A stretch of 64,000 nt of DNA from Streptomyces sp. NRRL F-525 (GTDB lineage: Bacteria > Actinomycetota > Actinomycetes > Streptomycetales > Streptomycetaceae), in the NCBI RefSeq assembly GCF_000716605.1, contig NZ_JNXE01000013.1:124001-188000 (forward strand), read 5' to 3'. Of the stretch, positions 22,737-32,236 are shown one piece after another; the stretch's first letter is position 1, and every line of letters starts with the position of its first letter. A program made the translations under genes and the position numbers. The notes beneath the pieces are model-generated. The model was not told the origin of the DNA and searched no databases. It saw only the letters and a list, made by a program, of their open reading frames with translations.

Positions 22737-23996
22737 TCAGAGCACCTTCTTGTCGGTCGTGCCGTCGGCCGCGTCGGTGCCGGAAGCACCGCCCGGGCCG
22801 GAAACGGAATTGTCCCCCGAGTCGCCCTGAGCCCCGTCCACAGGGGCACCGGAAGCGCCGTCCGAAGCATCCGGAGCCCTGGTCTCCCAGGGGCCCGGCT
22901 CCCCGGCGATGTCGTCCGCAGCGCCAGGCGCGGGCGCGTCCGCAGGGGCGCCCGACGAGTCCGGCCGCCCCTTCACCTCGGGCCCCGCATCCTCAGCCGT
23001 GTCGCCCGGCGCGCTGTCCTCGGGCTCCGTCGCCACATCGGGGACCGCCGTAGCGTCGGGCACCGCCGTAGCGTCGGGCACTGCCGTAACGTCGGGCACC
23101 TTCCTCATGTCGGGCCGAGGTGTCTTGTCGGCCCGCGTCGCGGTGGCGGTCGCCTCCGTGTCCCCGTCCCACGGCCCGTCGCCCTCGTCCTCCGTCGCCG
23201 GGCGCCGCAGCAGCGCGATCGAACCGGAGACGGTCGTCGCGCGCAGCTTCCCGGTGCCCGCGCCCAGCCGACCGGTGATCTTGTGGGCACCCCACTGGCC
23301 GTGCACCCGCAGTCCGTCGAAGGCGTTGGAGATCGAACCGCTCGCCGTGTTGGCCTCGACGTCCGCGTCCGCCGGGTGCGGCAGCCGGATGGCGATCTCG
23401 CCCGAGACGTTCGTCAGCCGGACGTCGGTCGGGCCGTCCGGGTCGAGGTCCACGATCATCGAGCCGCTCACCGACTCGGCACGCACGGACGGGCCCGAGC
23501 CCTCGACGACGGTGAGGTCGCCGGAGACGGAGTTGAAGCGGAGGTCGCCGGTGACGGCCTGTGCCTCCAGGTTCCCGGAGACCGTCTCGGCGCGGACCGA
23601 TCCGGAGAGGCTGACGAGGGTCGTGTCGCCGGTGACCCCCCTCACCACCGAAGGCCCGCTGATCCCGGAGACGACGGCAGCCGCGCCGACCACCCCGACC
23701 TCGACCCGGGTGCTCGCGGGGACGGCCAGGGAGACCACCGCGCTGCGCCGCCAGCCCTTCCGGTCGAGCCACTTGAGGAAGCCCTTCCAGGGGAGGTCCT
23801 CGTACGCCACCGTCAGCGTGCCGTGCTCCTGGGTCACCACCAGTGGCGGCCCGTCGATCTCGGAGATCTCCAGACGGGCGGAACCCTCGTCCGTCCCCAC
23901 GACGTTCACCGTTCCGTTGACGATGCGCACACGGAGATCGCTCACGGGCGCGTCGAACGTGAGCTTCCTGGGCTCTGCGACGGACCACTCGGACAT
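22737..23996 (-). CDS. DUF4097 beta-strand-repeat protein
   Basis: A 419-residue protein whose first 280 residues are a DUF4097 domain: short beta repeats recurring as VSGNLEAQAVTGDLRFNSVS and ESVSGSMIVDL, expected to build a beta-solenoid or adhesin-like stack. There is no signal peptide or membrane segment. The C-terminal 140 residues are acidic and disordered, with a short VPDATA repeat encoded by 18-bp tandem units at about 23045-23098. ATG 23996 has GAGGAGG eight bases upstream. It forms an operon with the PadR gene. The function of the domain is not established. Confidence 0.87.
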   Translation of the reverse strand: MSEWSVAEPRKLTFDAPVSDLRVRIVNGTVNVVGTDEGSARLEISEIDGPPLVVTQEHGTLTVAYEDLPWKGFLKWLDRKGWRRSAVVSLAVPASTRVEVGVVGAAAVVSGISGPSVVRGVTGDTTLVSLSGSVRAETVSGNLEAQAVTGDLRFNSVSGDLTVVEGSGPSVRAESVSGSMIVDLDPDGPTDVRLTNVSGEIAIRLPHPADADVEANTASGSISNAFDGLRVHGQWGAHKITGRLGAGTGKLRATTVSGSIALLRRPATEDEGDGPWDGDTEATATATRADKTPRPDMRKVPDVTAVPDATAVPDATAVPDVATEPEDSAPGDTAEDAGPEVKGRPDSSGAPADAPAPGAADDIAGEPGPWETRAPDASDGASGAPVDGAQGDSGDNSVSGPGGASGTDAADGTTDKKVL

Positions 23997-24031
23997 GATG
24001 CAGACCTCCTCGGCCGAACCGGACGGAACAT

Positions 24032-24088
24032 GACGCGCCATATCGCGTCTTCCGTGAAACACGATATATCGTGGATGGGGAAAGTCAA
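24032..24088 (-). promoter_or_regulatory. Operator/promoter of the DUF4097-padR operon
   Basis: A perfect 14-bp palindrome CACGATATATCGTG lies at 24060-24073, and a second inverted repeat GACGCG-N6-CGCGTC at 24032-24049. On the minus strand TTGACT (24088-24083) and TATCGT (24066-24061) with 16-base spacing make a promoter whose -10 lies inside the palindrome. AT-centred palindromes of this sort are typical PadR targets, so autorepression by the second gene of the operon is likely. Confidence 0.65.
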
Positions 24089-24159
24089 GACACTCGTTTA
24101 GGTGATCACGGGACTTCGAACAAACGGCGGAAATGGGCGCATTGCCCTAACGTGTGACC

Positions 24160-25005
24160 ATGTCGACGGAGAAGCCGCAGGCCAGACACTGGACCGGTGC
24201 CACCCCGGGCGCCCTGCTGCTCTGCCGGGCCGACCCCGACTCCGTCGCCCAGGCGGCCCACCCGCTCCGCGAACGCATGCTGCTGACCGGCGCGGGCGAC
24301 GACTGGAGCGTGCTCGTCCCCGAGGGCAAACCCTGGCTGCATGGCGAGGAACCGGTCGACCGCGTCCTCACCGGCTGGGCCACCGCGCTCGCCGTCGGCG
24401 CCCCCTGGCCGGTACTCGCCCTGTGGTGGGACGCCGACCGCGCGGGCTACACCCTGGCCTCGGGTTTCCGCCGCCCCGTCGGCTACGTCTGGCTCACCGA
24501 CGGCACCCCGGCAGGCGAGGACGAGGCGATGCGCACCTTCGCGGCCCGCCTCGGCCTGGACCCCGTACTGGACCTGCAGTCCCTGGACGAGCTCACGAAA
24601 CCGGACCCCGAAGCCGACGCCCGCGCCCGCCTCCGGGGCCTCCTGGCGGTCCTCACGCGCGCGGGAGTAGCCCTGCCCACCGGCCTCACCCCGGGCGAAC
24701 CCGCCGACCGCCTCCGGGAGATCGCCCGCGTCCGCCCCGACGCCCGACAGGTCGAATGGGCGGGCTGGCGCGAGGCCGTCCGCGCGGAACTCGACGCCGT
24801 CGACAGCAGCCGCCTCGGTCCCTGGATGCCCTGGTCCGGCACCCCCAGAGCACGCGCCCTGGCCCTGACCCAGATGGCGGCTGGCCTCCCGCTCACGACC
24901 TGGGGCCTACGACGCCGTAGCGGAGGCTGGATCGTCGCGGGGGCGCTGCTCCTGGCCCACGGGGCGCTGGGCCTCGCCTACGACTTCGCCCGCCCGCGCG
25001 ACTGA
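24160..25005 (+). CDS. Conserved actinobacterial protein of unknown function
   Basis: A 281-residue protein that I do not recognise. Most of it is soluble and rich in Ala, Arg, Leu and Trp. The C-terminus has a hydrophobic segment (SGGWIVAGALLLAHGALGLAYDF), so it may be membrane-anchored by its tail. ATG 24160 is preferred; GTG 24154 is two codons upstream. It is divergent from the DUF4097 operon. The 3' half is unusually rich in CGC/GCC codons but keeps normal Streptomyces codon bias. Confidence 0.8.
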   Translation: MSTEKPQARHWTGATPGALLLCRADPDSVAQAAHPLRERMLLTGAGDDWSVLVPEGKPWLHGEEPVDRVLTGWATALAVGAPWPVLALWWDADRAGYTLASGFRRPVGYVWLTDGTPAGEDEAMRTFAARLGLDPVLDLQSLDELTKPDPEADARARLRGLLAVLTRAGVALPTGLTPGEPADRLREIARVRPDARQVEWAGWREAVRAELDAVDSSRLGPWMPWSGTPRARALALTQMAAGLPLTTWGLRRRSGGWIVAGALLLAHGALGLAYDFARPRD

Positions 25006-25032
25006 CACGCCCCGGCGGGACCGTCGTAGGAA

Positions 25033-25215
25033 CTACTCGTCGTCGTCCTCGTCGTCCAGGCGGGCCAGCCAGGTCGCCAGGCGTTCGACCGGGACCTCGA
25101 AGTCCGGGTTCAGGTCGACGAAGGTGCGGAGCTGCTCGGCCAGCCACTCGAAGGTGACCTCTTCCTCGCCGCGTCGCTTCTCCAGTTCCTCGATGCCACG
25201 GTCCGTGAAGTACAT
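25033..25215 (-). CDS. DUF6104-type small acidic protein
   Basis: A 60-residue acidic protein starting MYFTDRGIEELEKRRGEEEV and ending in a run of Asp and Glu. It matches a small Streptomyces-conserved family that I recall as DUF6104. No function is known. It lies downstream of kgd on the same strand, behind a strong hairpin, so it is probably transcribed on its own. Confidence 0.8.
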   Translation of the reverse strand: MYFTDRGIEELEKRRGEEEVTFEWLAEQLRTFVDLNPDFEVPVERLATWLARLDDEDDDE

Positions 25216-25239
25216 GGGTCAAGGATAAGTGCGCGCAAA

Positions 25240-25280
25240 CGGCCGGGCCGCACCCCTGGAGTGGGGGTGCGGCCCGGCCG
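25240..25280 (-). terminator. Strong terminator of kgd
   Basis: A perfect 17-bp stem: arms at 25240-25256 (CGGCCGGGCCGCACCCC) and 25264-25280, with a seven-base loop. It lies 20 bases after the kgd stop codon and before the small acidic protein gene. Confidence 0.85.
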
Positions 25281-25300
25281 CGTACGACAGTTCGGGGCGC

Positions 25301-28300
25301 TTACGCCTCGAACACCTCACGCACCAACTGCTCCTGCTCGGCCTGGTGCCGCTTCGCCGAACCCACCGCCGGAGACGACGAGTGCGGACGCGAGATCCGC
25401 CGCAGCCGCTCCCCGTGAGGAACATCCGCGCCGACCGCCAGGTCCAGGTGGTCGATCAGGTTGAGGGCGATGAAGGGCCACGCGCCCTGGTTCGCCGGCT
25501 CCTCCTGGGCCCACAGGTACTTCTCGACGTTCGGGTACTTGTTGACCTCCGCCTGGAGCTCCGCACCCGGCAGCGGGTACAGGCGCTCGACGCGGATGAT
25601 CGCCACGTCCGTGGTGCCGCGCTTGGTGCGCTCGGCCTCGAGGTCGTAGTACAGCTTGCCGGTGACGAAGACGACCTTGCGGACGGCCGCGGGGTCCGTC
25701 ACCGTCGCGTCGCCGATGACCGGGCGGAACGCGCCCGTCGTGAACTCCTCCGTCTTCGACGCGGCGGCCTTGAGGCGCAGCATCGACTTCGGGGTGAAGA
25801 CCACCAGCGGCTTGTGGTGCGGGTTGTGCACCTGCCACCGCAGGAGGTGGAAGTAGTTCGACGGGAGGGTCGGCATCGCGACCGTCATGTTGTTCTGCGC
25901 GCAGAGCTGGAGGAAGCGCTCGACCCTCGCGGAGGAGTGGTCCGGGCCCTGGCCCTCGTAGCCGTGCGGGAGCAGGAGCGTGACGCCGGACGTCTGGCCC
26001 CACTTCTGCTCCGCCGCCGAGATGTACTCGTCGACCACGGACTGCGCGCCGTTGACGAAGTCGCCGAACTGCGCCTCCCACATCACGAGCGCGTCGGGGC
26101 GGGCCAGCGAGTAGCCGTACTCGAAGCCCATGACCGCGTACTCGGAGAGGAGCGAGTCGTAGACGTTGTAGCGCGCCTGCTCCTCGGAGAGGTACTGGAG
26201 CGGGGTGTAGTCCTCGCCCGTCTGCCGGTCGATGAGGACCGCGTGGCGCTGGCCGAACGTGCCTCGGCGGGAGTCCTGGCCGGACAACCTGACAGGCGTG
26301 CCTTCGAGCAGCAGCGAACCGATCGCCAGCGTCTCGCCCATGCCCCAGTCGATCGTCCCGTCCTCGACCATCGTCGCCCGGCGCTGCAGCTGGGGCAGCA
26401 GACGCGGGTGGACGTGGAAGTTGTCCGGGATGTTGACCTGGGACTCGGCGATGCGCTTGACGACCTCGGAGGAGATCGCCGTGTTGACCGCGACCGGGAA
26501 CTCGGCCTGCGGGTCCGACATCGGGGCGGCGCCGGGCTGCGCGGTGGCCTCGCGGACCTCCGTGAAGACCTTCTCCAGCTGGCCCTGGTAGTCCTGGAGC
26601 GCCTGCTCGGCTTCCTCAAGGGTGATGTCGCCGCGACCGATCAGCGACTCGGTGTACAGCTTGCGCACCGAGCGCTTCTTGTCGATCAGGTCGTACATCA
26701 GGGGCTGGGTGAAGGCCGGGTTGTCCGACTCGTTGTGACCGCGGCGGCGGTAGCAGATGAGGTCGATCACCACGTCCTTGTTGAACGCCTGGCGGAACTC
26801 GAAGGCCAGGCGCGCGACGCGGACGACGGCCTCGGGGTCGTCGCCGTTCACGTGGAAGATCGGGGCCTCGATCATGCGGGCCACGTCCGTGGCGTACATC
26901 GAGGAACGCGACGACTCGGGAGCCGCCGTGAAGCCGACCTGGTTGTTGATGACGATGTGGATCGTGCCGCCGGTGCGGTAGCCGCGCAGCTGCGACATGT
27001 TGAGCGTCTCGGCGACCACGCCCTGGCCCGCGAAGGCCGCGTCACCGTGCAGGGCGAGCGGGAGGACCGTGAAGTCCGTGCCGCCCTTGTTGATGATGTC
27101 CTGGCGGGCACGGACGATGCCCTCGATGATCGGGTCGACCGTCTCCAGGTGGGACGGGTTCGCCGCGAGGGTGACCTTGATCTGCTCGCCGTCCAGGCCG
27201 GTGAAGGTGCCCTGGGCGCCCAGGTGGTACTTCACGTCGCCGGAGCCGTGCATCGACTTCGGGTCGAGGTTGCCCTCGAACTCCCGGAAGATCTGGGCGT
27301 ACGACTTGCCGACGATGTTCGCGAGCACGTTCAGGCGGCCGCGGTGGGCCATGCCGATGACGACCTCGTCGAGGCGCGACTCGGCCGCGCTGTCGATGAC
27401 CGCGTCGAGCAGCGGGATGACCGACTCGCCGCCTTCGAGCGAGAAGCGCTTCTGGCCGACGTACTTCGTCTGCAGGAAGGTCTCGAAGGCCTCCGCCGCG
27501 TTCAGGCGGCGCAGGATGCGCAGCTGCTCCTCGCGCTCCGGCTTGGAGTGCGAGCGCTCGATGCGGTCCTGGATCCACTTGCGCTGCTTCGGGTCCTGGA
27601 TGTGCATGAACTCGATGCCGGTGGTGCGGCAGTAGGAGTCGCGCAGCACGCCGAGGATGTCGCGCAGCTTCATCAGGGACTTGCCGGCGAAGCCGCCGAC
27701 CGCGAACTCCCGCTCCAGGTCCCACAGGGTGAGGCCGTGCTCGGTGATGTCCAGGTCGGGGTGCTTGCGCTGGCGGTACTCCAGCGGGTCGGTGTCGGCC
27801 ATGACGTGGCCGCGGACCCGGTAGGAGTGGATCAGCTCGAAGACGCGGGCGGCCTTCGTCACGTCGTTGTCGTGCGACGCGTCGATGTCCTTGAGCCAGC
27901 GGACCGGCTCGTACGGGATGCGCAGCGCCTCGAAGATCTCGTCGTAGAAGCCGCTCTCGCCGAGCAGGAGGTTCGCGACGATCCGCAGGAACTCGCCGGA
28001 GGCGGCGCCCTGGATGACCCGGTGGTCGTAGGTCGACGTGAGCGTCATGACCTTCGAGATGCCGAGCTTGTTGAGGGTGTCCTGGCTCGTGCCCTGGAAC
28101 TCGGCCGGGTAGTCCATCGAGCCGACGCCCATGATGACCGACTGACCGGGCATCAGGCGCGGCACGGAGTGGACGGTGCCGAGGCCGCCGGGGTTGGTCA
28201 ACGACACGGTGACGCCCGTGAAGTCATCCATCGTCAACTTGCCGTCGCGGGCGCGGCGGACGATGTCCTCGTAGGCCTGCCAGAACTCGAAGAAGTTCAG

Positions 28301-29125
28301 CGTCTCGGCCTTCTTGATGCCGGCGACGACGAGCTGGCGGTCGCCGTTCGGCTTCACCAGGTCGATGGCGAGACCGAAGTTGACGTGCTCCGGCTTGACC
28401 AGGGTCGGCTTGCCGTCCTTCTCCTGGAAGGAGTAGTTCATCGACGGCATGGCCTTGATGGCCTGCACCATCGCGTAGCCGATGAGGTGGGTGAAGGAGA
28501 TCTTCCCGCCCCGGGCACGCTTCAGGTGGTTGTTGATGACGATGCGGTTGTCGAAGAGCAGCTTGACCGGGACCGCGCGCACCGACGTGGCGGTGGGGAC
28601 CTCGATCGACGCGTTCATGTTCTTCGCGACCGCGGCGGCGGGACCGCGCAGCGTGATGAACTCCGGGCCACCGGAGGCCTCGGCCGCGGGCTCCGCCTTC
28701 TTCGGCTGAGCGGCCGGGGCCGCCGCCTTCGCAGGGGCCGGAGCCGGGGCTACGGCCTTCACCGGCGCCGGAGCGGCGGCTGCGGGCGCCGGCGCGGGGA
28801 CCGCCGGAGCGGTGGGCGCGGGTGCGGCAGGAGCGGCCGGAGCCGGGGCCGGGGCGGCGGGTGCCGCCGGGGCCGGGGTGGTTCCTACGGCCCCCGCGGC
28901 CGCAGTACCCGCCGAAGTCGAGGTCGGGGCGGCAGCCGCGCCCGGCTTGTAGTCGGCGAAGAAGTCCCACCAGGCTCGGTCTACCGAGTTCGGATCCTGG
29001 AGGTACTGCTGATAGATCTCGTCGACGAGCCACTCGTTGGGCCCGAACGCCGCCGCGGGATTCTTACCCGCGGCTTGGTCGGACTCGGTCGAGATGGTCG
29101 AGTTACTGGGGGACTGTGACGACAC
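25301..29125 (-). CDS. kgd: Multifunctional 2-oxoglutarate decarboxylase/dehydrogenase (E1o with E2o domain)
   Basis: A 1274-residue actinobacterial KGD/SucA protein that catalyses the E1 step of the 2-oxoglutarate dehydrogenase complex and carries its own succinyltransferase (E2o) core. Order: a short N-terminal helix ([20 protein letters not shown]), an Ala/Pro linker (about 60-140), the E2o catalytic domain with [18 protein letters not shown], then the ThDP-dependent E1o domains ([39 protein letters not shown]) and transketolase C-terminal region. There is no lipoyl domain; in this group lipoate is supplied by another E2. Activity is known to be controlled by the FHA protein GarA/OdhI. GTG 29125 was preferred to GTG 29152, which lacks a ribosome site. 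Confidence 0.96.
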   Translation of the reverse strand: MSSQSPSNSTISTESDQAAGKNPAAAFGPNEWLVDEIYQQYLQDPNSVDRAWWDFFADYKPGAAAAPTSTSAGTAAAGAVGTTPAPAAPAAPAPAPAAPAAPAPTAPAVPAPAPAAAAPAPVKAVAPAPAPAKAAAPAAQPKKAEPAAEASGGPEFITLRGPAAAVAKNMNASIEVPTATSVRAVPVKLLFDNRIVINNHLKRARGGKISFTHLIGYAMVQAIKAMPSMNYSFQEKDGKPTLVKPEHVNFGLAIDLVKPNGDRQLVVAGIKKAETLNFFEFWQAYEDIVRRARDGKLTMDDFTGVTVSLTNPGGLGTVHSVPRLMPGQSVIMGVGSMDYPAEFQGTSQDTLNKLGISKVMTLTSTYDHRVIQGAASGEFLRIVANLLLGESGFYDEIFEALRIPYEPVRWLKDIDASHDNDVTKAARVFELIHSYRVRGHVMADTDPLEYRQRKHPDLDITEHGLTLWDLEREFAVGGFAGKSLMKLRDILGVLRDSYCRTTGIEFMHIQDPKQRKWIQDRIERSHSKPEREEQLRILRRLNAAEAFETFLQTKYVGQKRFSLEGGESVIPLLDAVIDSAAESRLDEVVIGMAHRGRLNVLANIVGKSYAQIFREFEGNLDPKSMHGSGDVKYHLGAQGTFTGLDGEQIKVTLAANPSHLETVDPIIEGIVRARQDIINKGGTDFTVLPLALHGDAAFAGQGVVAETLNMSQLRGYRTGGTIHIVINNQVGFTAAPESSRSSMYATDVARMIEAPIFHVNGDDPEAVVRVARLAFEFRQAFNKDVVIDLICYRRRGHNESDNPAFTQPLMYDLIDKKRSVRKLYTESLIGRGDITLEEAEQALQDYQGQLEKVFTEVREATAQPGAAPMSDPQAEFPVAVNTAISSEVVKRIAESQVNIPDNFHVHPRLLPQLQRRATMVEDGTIDWGMGETLAIGSLLLEGTPVRLSGQDSRRGTFGQRHAVLIDRQTGEDYTPLQYLSEEQARYNVYDSLLSEYAVMGFEYGYSLARPDALVMWEAQFGDFVNGAQSVVDEYISAAEQKWGQTSGVTLLLPHGYEGQGPDHSSARVERFLQLCAQNNMTVAMPTLPSNYFHLLRWQVHNPHHKPLVVFTPKSMLRLKAAASKTEEFTTGAFRPVIGDATVTDPAAVRKVVFVTGKLYYDLEAERTKRGTTDVAIIRVERLYPLPGAELQAEVNKYPNVEKYLWAQEEPANQGAWPFIALNLIDHLDLAVGADVPHGERLRRISRPHSSSPAVGSAKRHQAEQEQLVREVFEA

Positions 29126-29406
29126 GGCGGCAACCGCCCTCTTCCGCTTCACAAGGTGATGGACAGCGGGAATTAAGGCTACGCCCCCATGACGGCCAAG
29201 GTCAGGTCGGGCCGGTCCATCGTCGCGTAAGTCACATCGGAAAGTGTGTTTCGAGCGCTGAAATGGCGGGAAACAAGCGTGGTTCCGCTACGGAAGGGGC
29301 GCGTCGATGCGGGCCGGACGCGCCGATGGCGCGGGCCTGTGCCTGATCACACGTGTCCGTCAGCGCGGGCATTCGTGGATCTTGGGGCTCCGGTTCGAAC
29401 TTTACG

Positions 29407-30513
29407 TCAACTTGGCACGGAAGACAGTCCTGGGAGGGTGACGATGATCCGGCAGCCACGGTCGGATTCGGCCACACCGATCCGGCCGCCGTGCAGATCC
29501 ACCGCCCAGCGGGCGATCGCCAGGCCGAGGCCCGTACCGCCGTCGCTGCCCGGTCCGTGCGGCGAGCTGACCGCTCCCCGGTTGAACCGCTCGAAGATGT
29601 GCGCCCACTGCGCCTTCGGGATGCCGGGCCCCTCGTCCAGGACCTCCAGCTCCAGCGACTCCGGCAGCGACCCGCGCCGCGCCTTCACCGTCACCCGGCC
29701 GTGCGCGGGGCTGTGCTTGACCGCGTTGTCGATCAGGTTGGCGACGACCTGGTGGATGCGCTCCGGGTCGGCGAGCGCGGTCAGCTCCGGCGGGGACACG
29801 TCCAGGTGCAGATGGACGTCGGTGCGCGTGTGACTCCCCGAGCCCGACGCGATGCCCGCGCGCGCGGAGGCGACCATGTTGGCCTCCTTGAGCACGCCCG
29901 AGAGATACGGCCACACCTCGAAGCGGCGGGTCTTCAGCGGTACGACGCCGTTGTCCAGCCGGGAGAGGTCCAGCAGCGTCTCGACGAGCCGCCCGAGCCG
30001 CTCCGTCTGCTTCAGCGCCGTCCGCATGGTCTCCGGGTCGGCGGCCGAGACGCCGTCGACGACGTTCTCCAGGACGGCGCGCAGGCCCGCGATGGGGGTG
30101 CGCAGCTCGTGCGAGACGTTCGCGACGAGTTCCTTGCGCTGGCGCTCCTGGGCCTCCAGCTCGTCAGCCATGACGTTGATCGTCGCGGCCAGGTCGCCCA
30201 GTTCGTCACGGCGGTTCTCGCGCACCCGGCGCGTGTAGTCACCGTGCGAGATCGACCGGGCCACCGTGTTCATCTCGTCCAGCGGCGCGGTGAGCGAATG
30301 CGCCACGAACTGCGTTATCAGCAGTGTGGCGATCATCGAGAAGACCGTGATGAAGCGCAGCTCCGTCGCCGTGCGCATGGCGATCATCATCAGACCGGTG
30401 GTGATGAGCACCGCGATGACGACCAGCGCGCCCAGCTTGGTCTTGATCGAGAACGGGCGTACGCCGCCCCAGGGCTCCCCGGGGCTCCTCCGTGACGTCG
30501 GCCCGTCGCTCAT
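29407..30513 (-). CDS. HAMP-containing sensor histidine kinase
   Basis: A 368-residue membrane kinase. Two hydrophobic segments lie near the N-terminus (about 27-47 and 53-75), with almost no extracellular loop, so it probably senses an intramembrane or intracellular cue. HAMP follows (LTAPLDEMNTVARSISHGDY), then the phospho-acceptor H-box ELVANVSHELRTPIAGLRA, N-box HQVVANLIDNAVKHSP, and G-boxes DEGPGIP and GGTGLGLAIAR. Its ATG overlaps the stop of the response-regulator gene (ATGA), so the pair is cotranslated. Confidence 0.94.
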   Translation of the reverse strand: MSDGPTSRRSPGEPWGGVRPFSIKTKLGALVVIAVLITTGLMMIAMRTATELRFITVFSMIATLLITQFVAHSLTAPLDEMNTVARSISHGDYTRRVRENRRDELGDLAATINVMADELEAQERQRKELVANVSHELRTPIAGLRAVLENVVDGVSAADPETMRTALKQTERLGRLVETLLDLSRLDNGVVPLKTRRFEVWPYLSGVLKEANMVASARAGIASGSGSHTRTDVHLHLDVSPPELTALADPERIHQVVANLIDNAVKHSPAHGRVTVKARRGSLPESLELEVLDEGPGIPKAQWAHIFERFNRGAVSSPHGPGSDGGTGLGLAIARWAVDLHGGRIGVAESDRGCRIIVTLPGLSSVPS

Positions 30514-31250
30514 GGCGTCGGAGTCTCCAGCGCGTAGCCCACGCCGTGCACCGTGCGGATCCGCTCGGCGCCGATCTTCCGGCGCAGCGCCTTGATGTGG
30601 CTGTCGACCGTGCGGGTGCCGGAGGCGTCCGCCCAGTCCCACACCTCGGCGAGCAGCTGCTCGCGCGAGAGCACGGCACGCGGGGTGTTCGCCAGGCAGA
30701 CCAGCAGGTCGAACTCGGTGGGCGTGAGATGGACGTCCTCGCTGCGCACCCGTACCCGGCGCTGCGCGTGGTCGATCTCCAGCTCGCCGAGGCGCAGGAT
30801 GCCCGAGCGCGGGGTGGACGCGGCCACCACGGCACGCTCCACCCGGCGCAGCAGGACGTGCACGCGCGCCGCCAGCTCCCGCATCGAGAACGGCTTGGTC
30901 ATGTAGTCGTCGGCGCCGACCCCGAGCCCGACCAGCATGTCGGTCTCGTCGTCGCGCGCGGTGAGCATCAGCACCGGCACCGGACGGGCGGCCTGCACAC
31001 GGCGGCAGACCTCCAGTCCGTCGAAGCCGGGCAGCATGATGTCGAGGATCAGCAGATCGGGCTGCCAGGCCTCGGCGGTGTCGACGGCCGACGGCCCGTC
31101 GCCCGCGGTCTGCACGAGAAATCCCTCGGCGCGCAGACGGGCCGCGATGGCGTCGACGATCGTCGGGTCGTCCTCGACCACCAGCACCCGGCGCTGCGCG
31201 CCCGGCGTGGCCGTGGCCGTACCGTTGTGGGAGGTGTGTGTCTGCTCCAT
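30510..31250 (-). CDS. OmpR/PhoB-family response regulator
   Basis: A 246-residue response regulator. The receiver domain covers about residues 20-135, with acidic pocket VEDDP, phospho-acceptor Asp in LLILDIMLPGFDG, and the conserved Lys in DDYMTKPFS. The OmpR-type winged helix occupies the C-terminus (HLTPTEFDLLVCLANTPRAVLSREQLL; RTVDSHIKALRRKIG). It is partnered with the overlapping histidine kinase gene. The pair lies directly upstream of kgd on the same strand, but a 281-base gap argues for separate transcription. Target genes are unknown. Confidence 0.95.
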   Translation of the reverse strand: MEQTHTSHNGTATATPGAQRRVLVVEDDPTIVDAIAARLRAEGFLVQTAGDGPSAVDTAEAWQPDLLILDIMLPGFDGLEVCRRVQAARPVPVLMLTARDDETDMLVGLGVGADDYMTKPFSMRELAARVHVLLRRVERAVVAASTPRSGILRLGELEIDHAQRRVRVRSEDVHLTPTEFDLLVCLANTPRAVLSREQLLAEVWDWADASGTRTVDSHIKALRRKIGAERIRTVHGVGYALETPTP

Positions 31251-31363
31251 CGCCCGCCCCTGAAGTGTGCTTTCCGGAACCAGTGGGGTGATCCCATGAC
31301 TGCGCTTGACGCTTGAATGATCGGCGTCAGGGAAGCAGAGTACGGGGAGTGACGTCGCCTTTG

Positions 31364-32041
31364 CTATCCAGGTCGTACGGCGAGGTGCACGACGTCGGGA
31401 ACTCCTCGGGCAACCGGGATCTCTTCGGTACGCACCTGTTGGAACCCGGCATTCCATAAGGTTCGCTCAAATTCCGGAGAGGGCCGCGCCGACCATACGG
31501 CGAGTACCCCACCCGGTCTCAACACCCTTGCGCAGCTTGCCAGTCCGGCCGGTGAGTAGAGGCTGTCGTTGCCCTCGGTGACGGTCCAGCCGGGGCCGTT
31601 GTCGATGTCGAGACAGAGCGCGTCGAAAGTGGCGCAAGTCTCATGGACGAATGCGACTAGATCCGTTTTCACAATTTCGGTCCGCGGATCGGCGAGAGCG
31701 GCCGCGGAGAGCGCCGACAGGGGCCCTGAACGGTGCCATTCGACGATCGCGGGTTCCCGTTCGACGACCGTGATGTGGCCCCAGCGGGAGTCGGCGGCGG
31801 CATGCGCGAGCGAGAAGCCGACGCCGAGTCCGCCGATCAACACGTGCGGTTCGGGGCGCGAGTCGAGGGCGTCGCGTGCGGCGTCGACCAGCAGCCGCTC
31901 CGACCGCCCGTCCGAAGTGTCCATCAGGAAGCACCCGTTGGCGATGATCTGGAGCAACTCCCCGTGCCGGCGCAGCACGACCTCGCCGTAAGGGCCCTCG
32001 CGACGGTCCAGGACAACAGGGGCGTCGTACGCGGTGGTCAT
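31364..32041 (-). CDS. Spermidine synthase-like methyltransferase-fold protein, contains a TTA codon
   Basis: A 225-residue protein of Rossmann methyltransferase fold resembling spermidine synthases: glycine motif VLIGGLGVGFSLAHAA, acidic strand ITVVEREPAIVEWH, and FDALCLDIDNGPGW in the region where the aminopropyltransferase catalytic Asp lies. A true polyamine function is not proven; many Streptomyces homologues are annotated only as spermidine synthase-like. Codon 31459-31457 is TTA, the rare leucine codon read by bldA tRNA, so expression may be development-dependent. Third-position GC is visibly lower than in the neighbours, suggesting transfer. Confidence 0.75.
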   Translation of the reverse strand: MTTAYDAPVVLDRREGPYGEVVLRRHGELLQIIANGCFLMDTSDGRSERLLVDAARDALDSRPEPHVLIGGLGVGFSLAHAAADSRWGHITVVEREPAIVEWHRSGPLSALSAAALADPRTEIVKTDLVAFVHETCATFDALCLDIDNGPGWTVTEGNDSLYSPAGLASCARVLRPGGVLAVWSARPSPEFERTLWNAGFQQVRTEEIPVARGVPDVVHLAVRPG

Positions 32042-32236
32042 GCACGACATCCTGGCAGTTTCACCGGATCGTGCAGCCGAATTAACCCAGGGTGAACACG
32101 TCCGGGTGCAAGGTACCTGCGGACGCGCAAGAAGGCTTTCAGGTTGCTGTGAATCGGCTCTCGCGTGGCGTCGGTCATAGACAGCGGCTGGTGGGACGGC
32201 GAAGGGTGGGGTGTGAACCGGAAGGAGCGCCTCACC

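Noticed and set aside
25229..29119. A 1296-codon open frame antisense to kgd.
   Set aside because: It is a by-product of high third-position GC in kgd. The translation is repetitive Arg/Val/Asp-rich sequence with no domain, and kgd on the other strand has complete family motifs.
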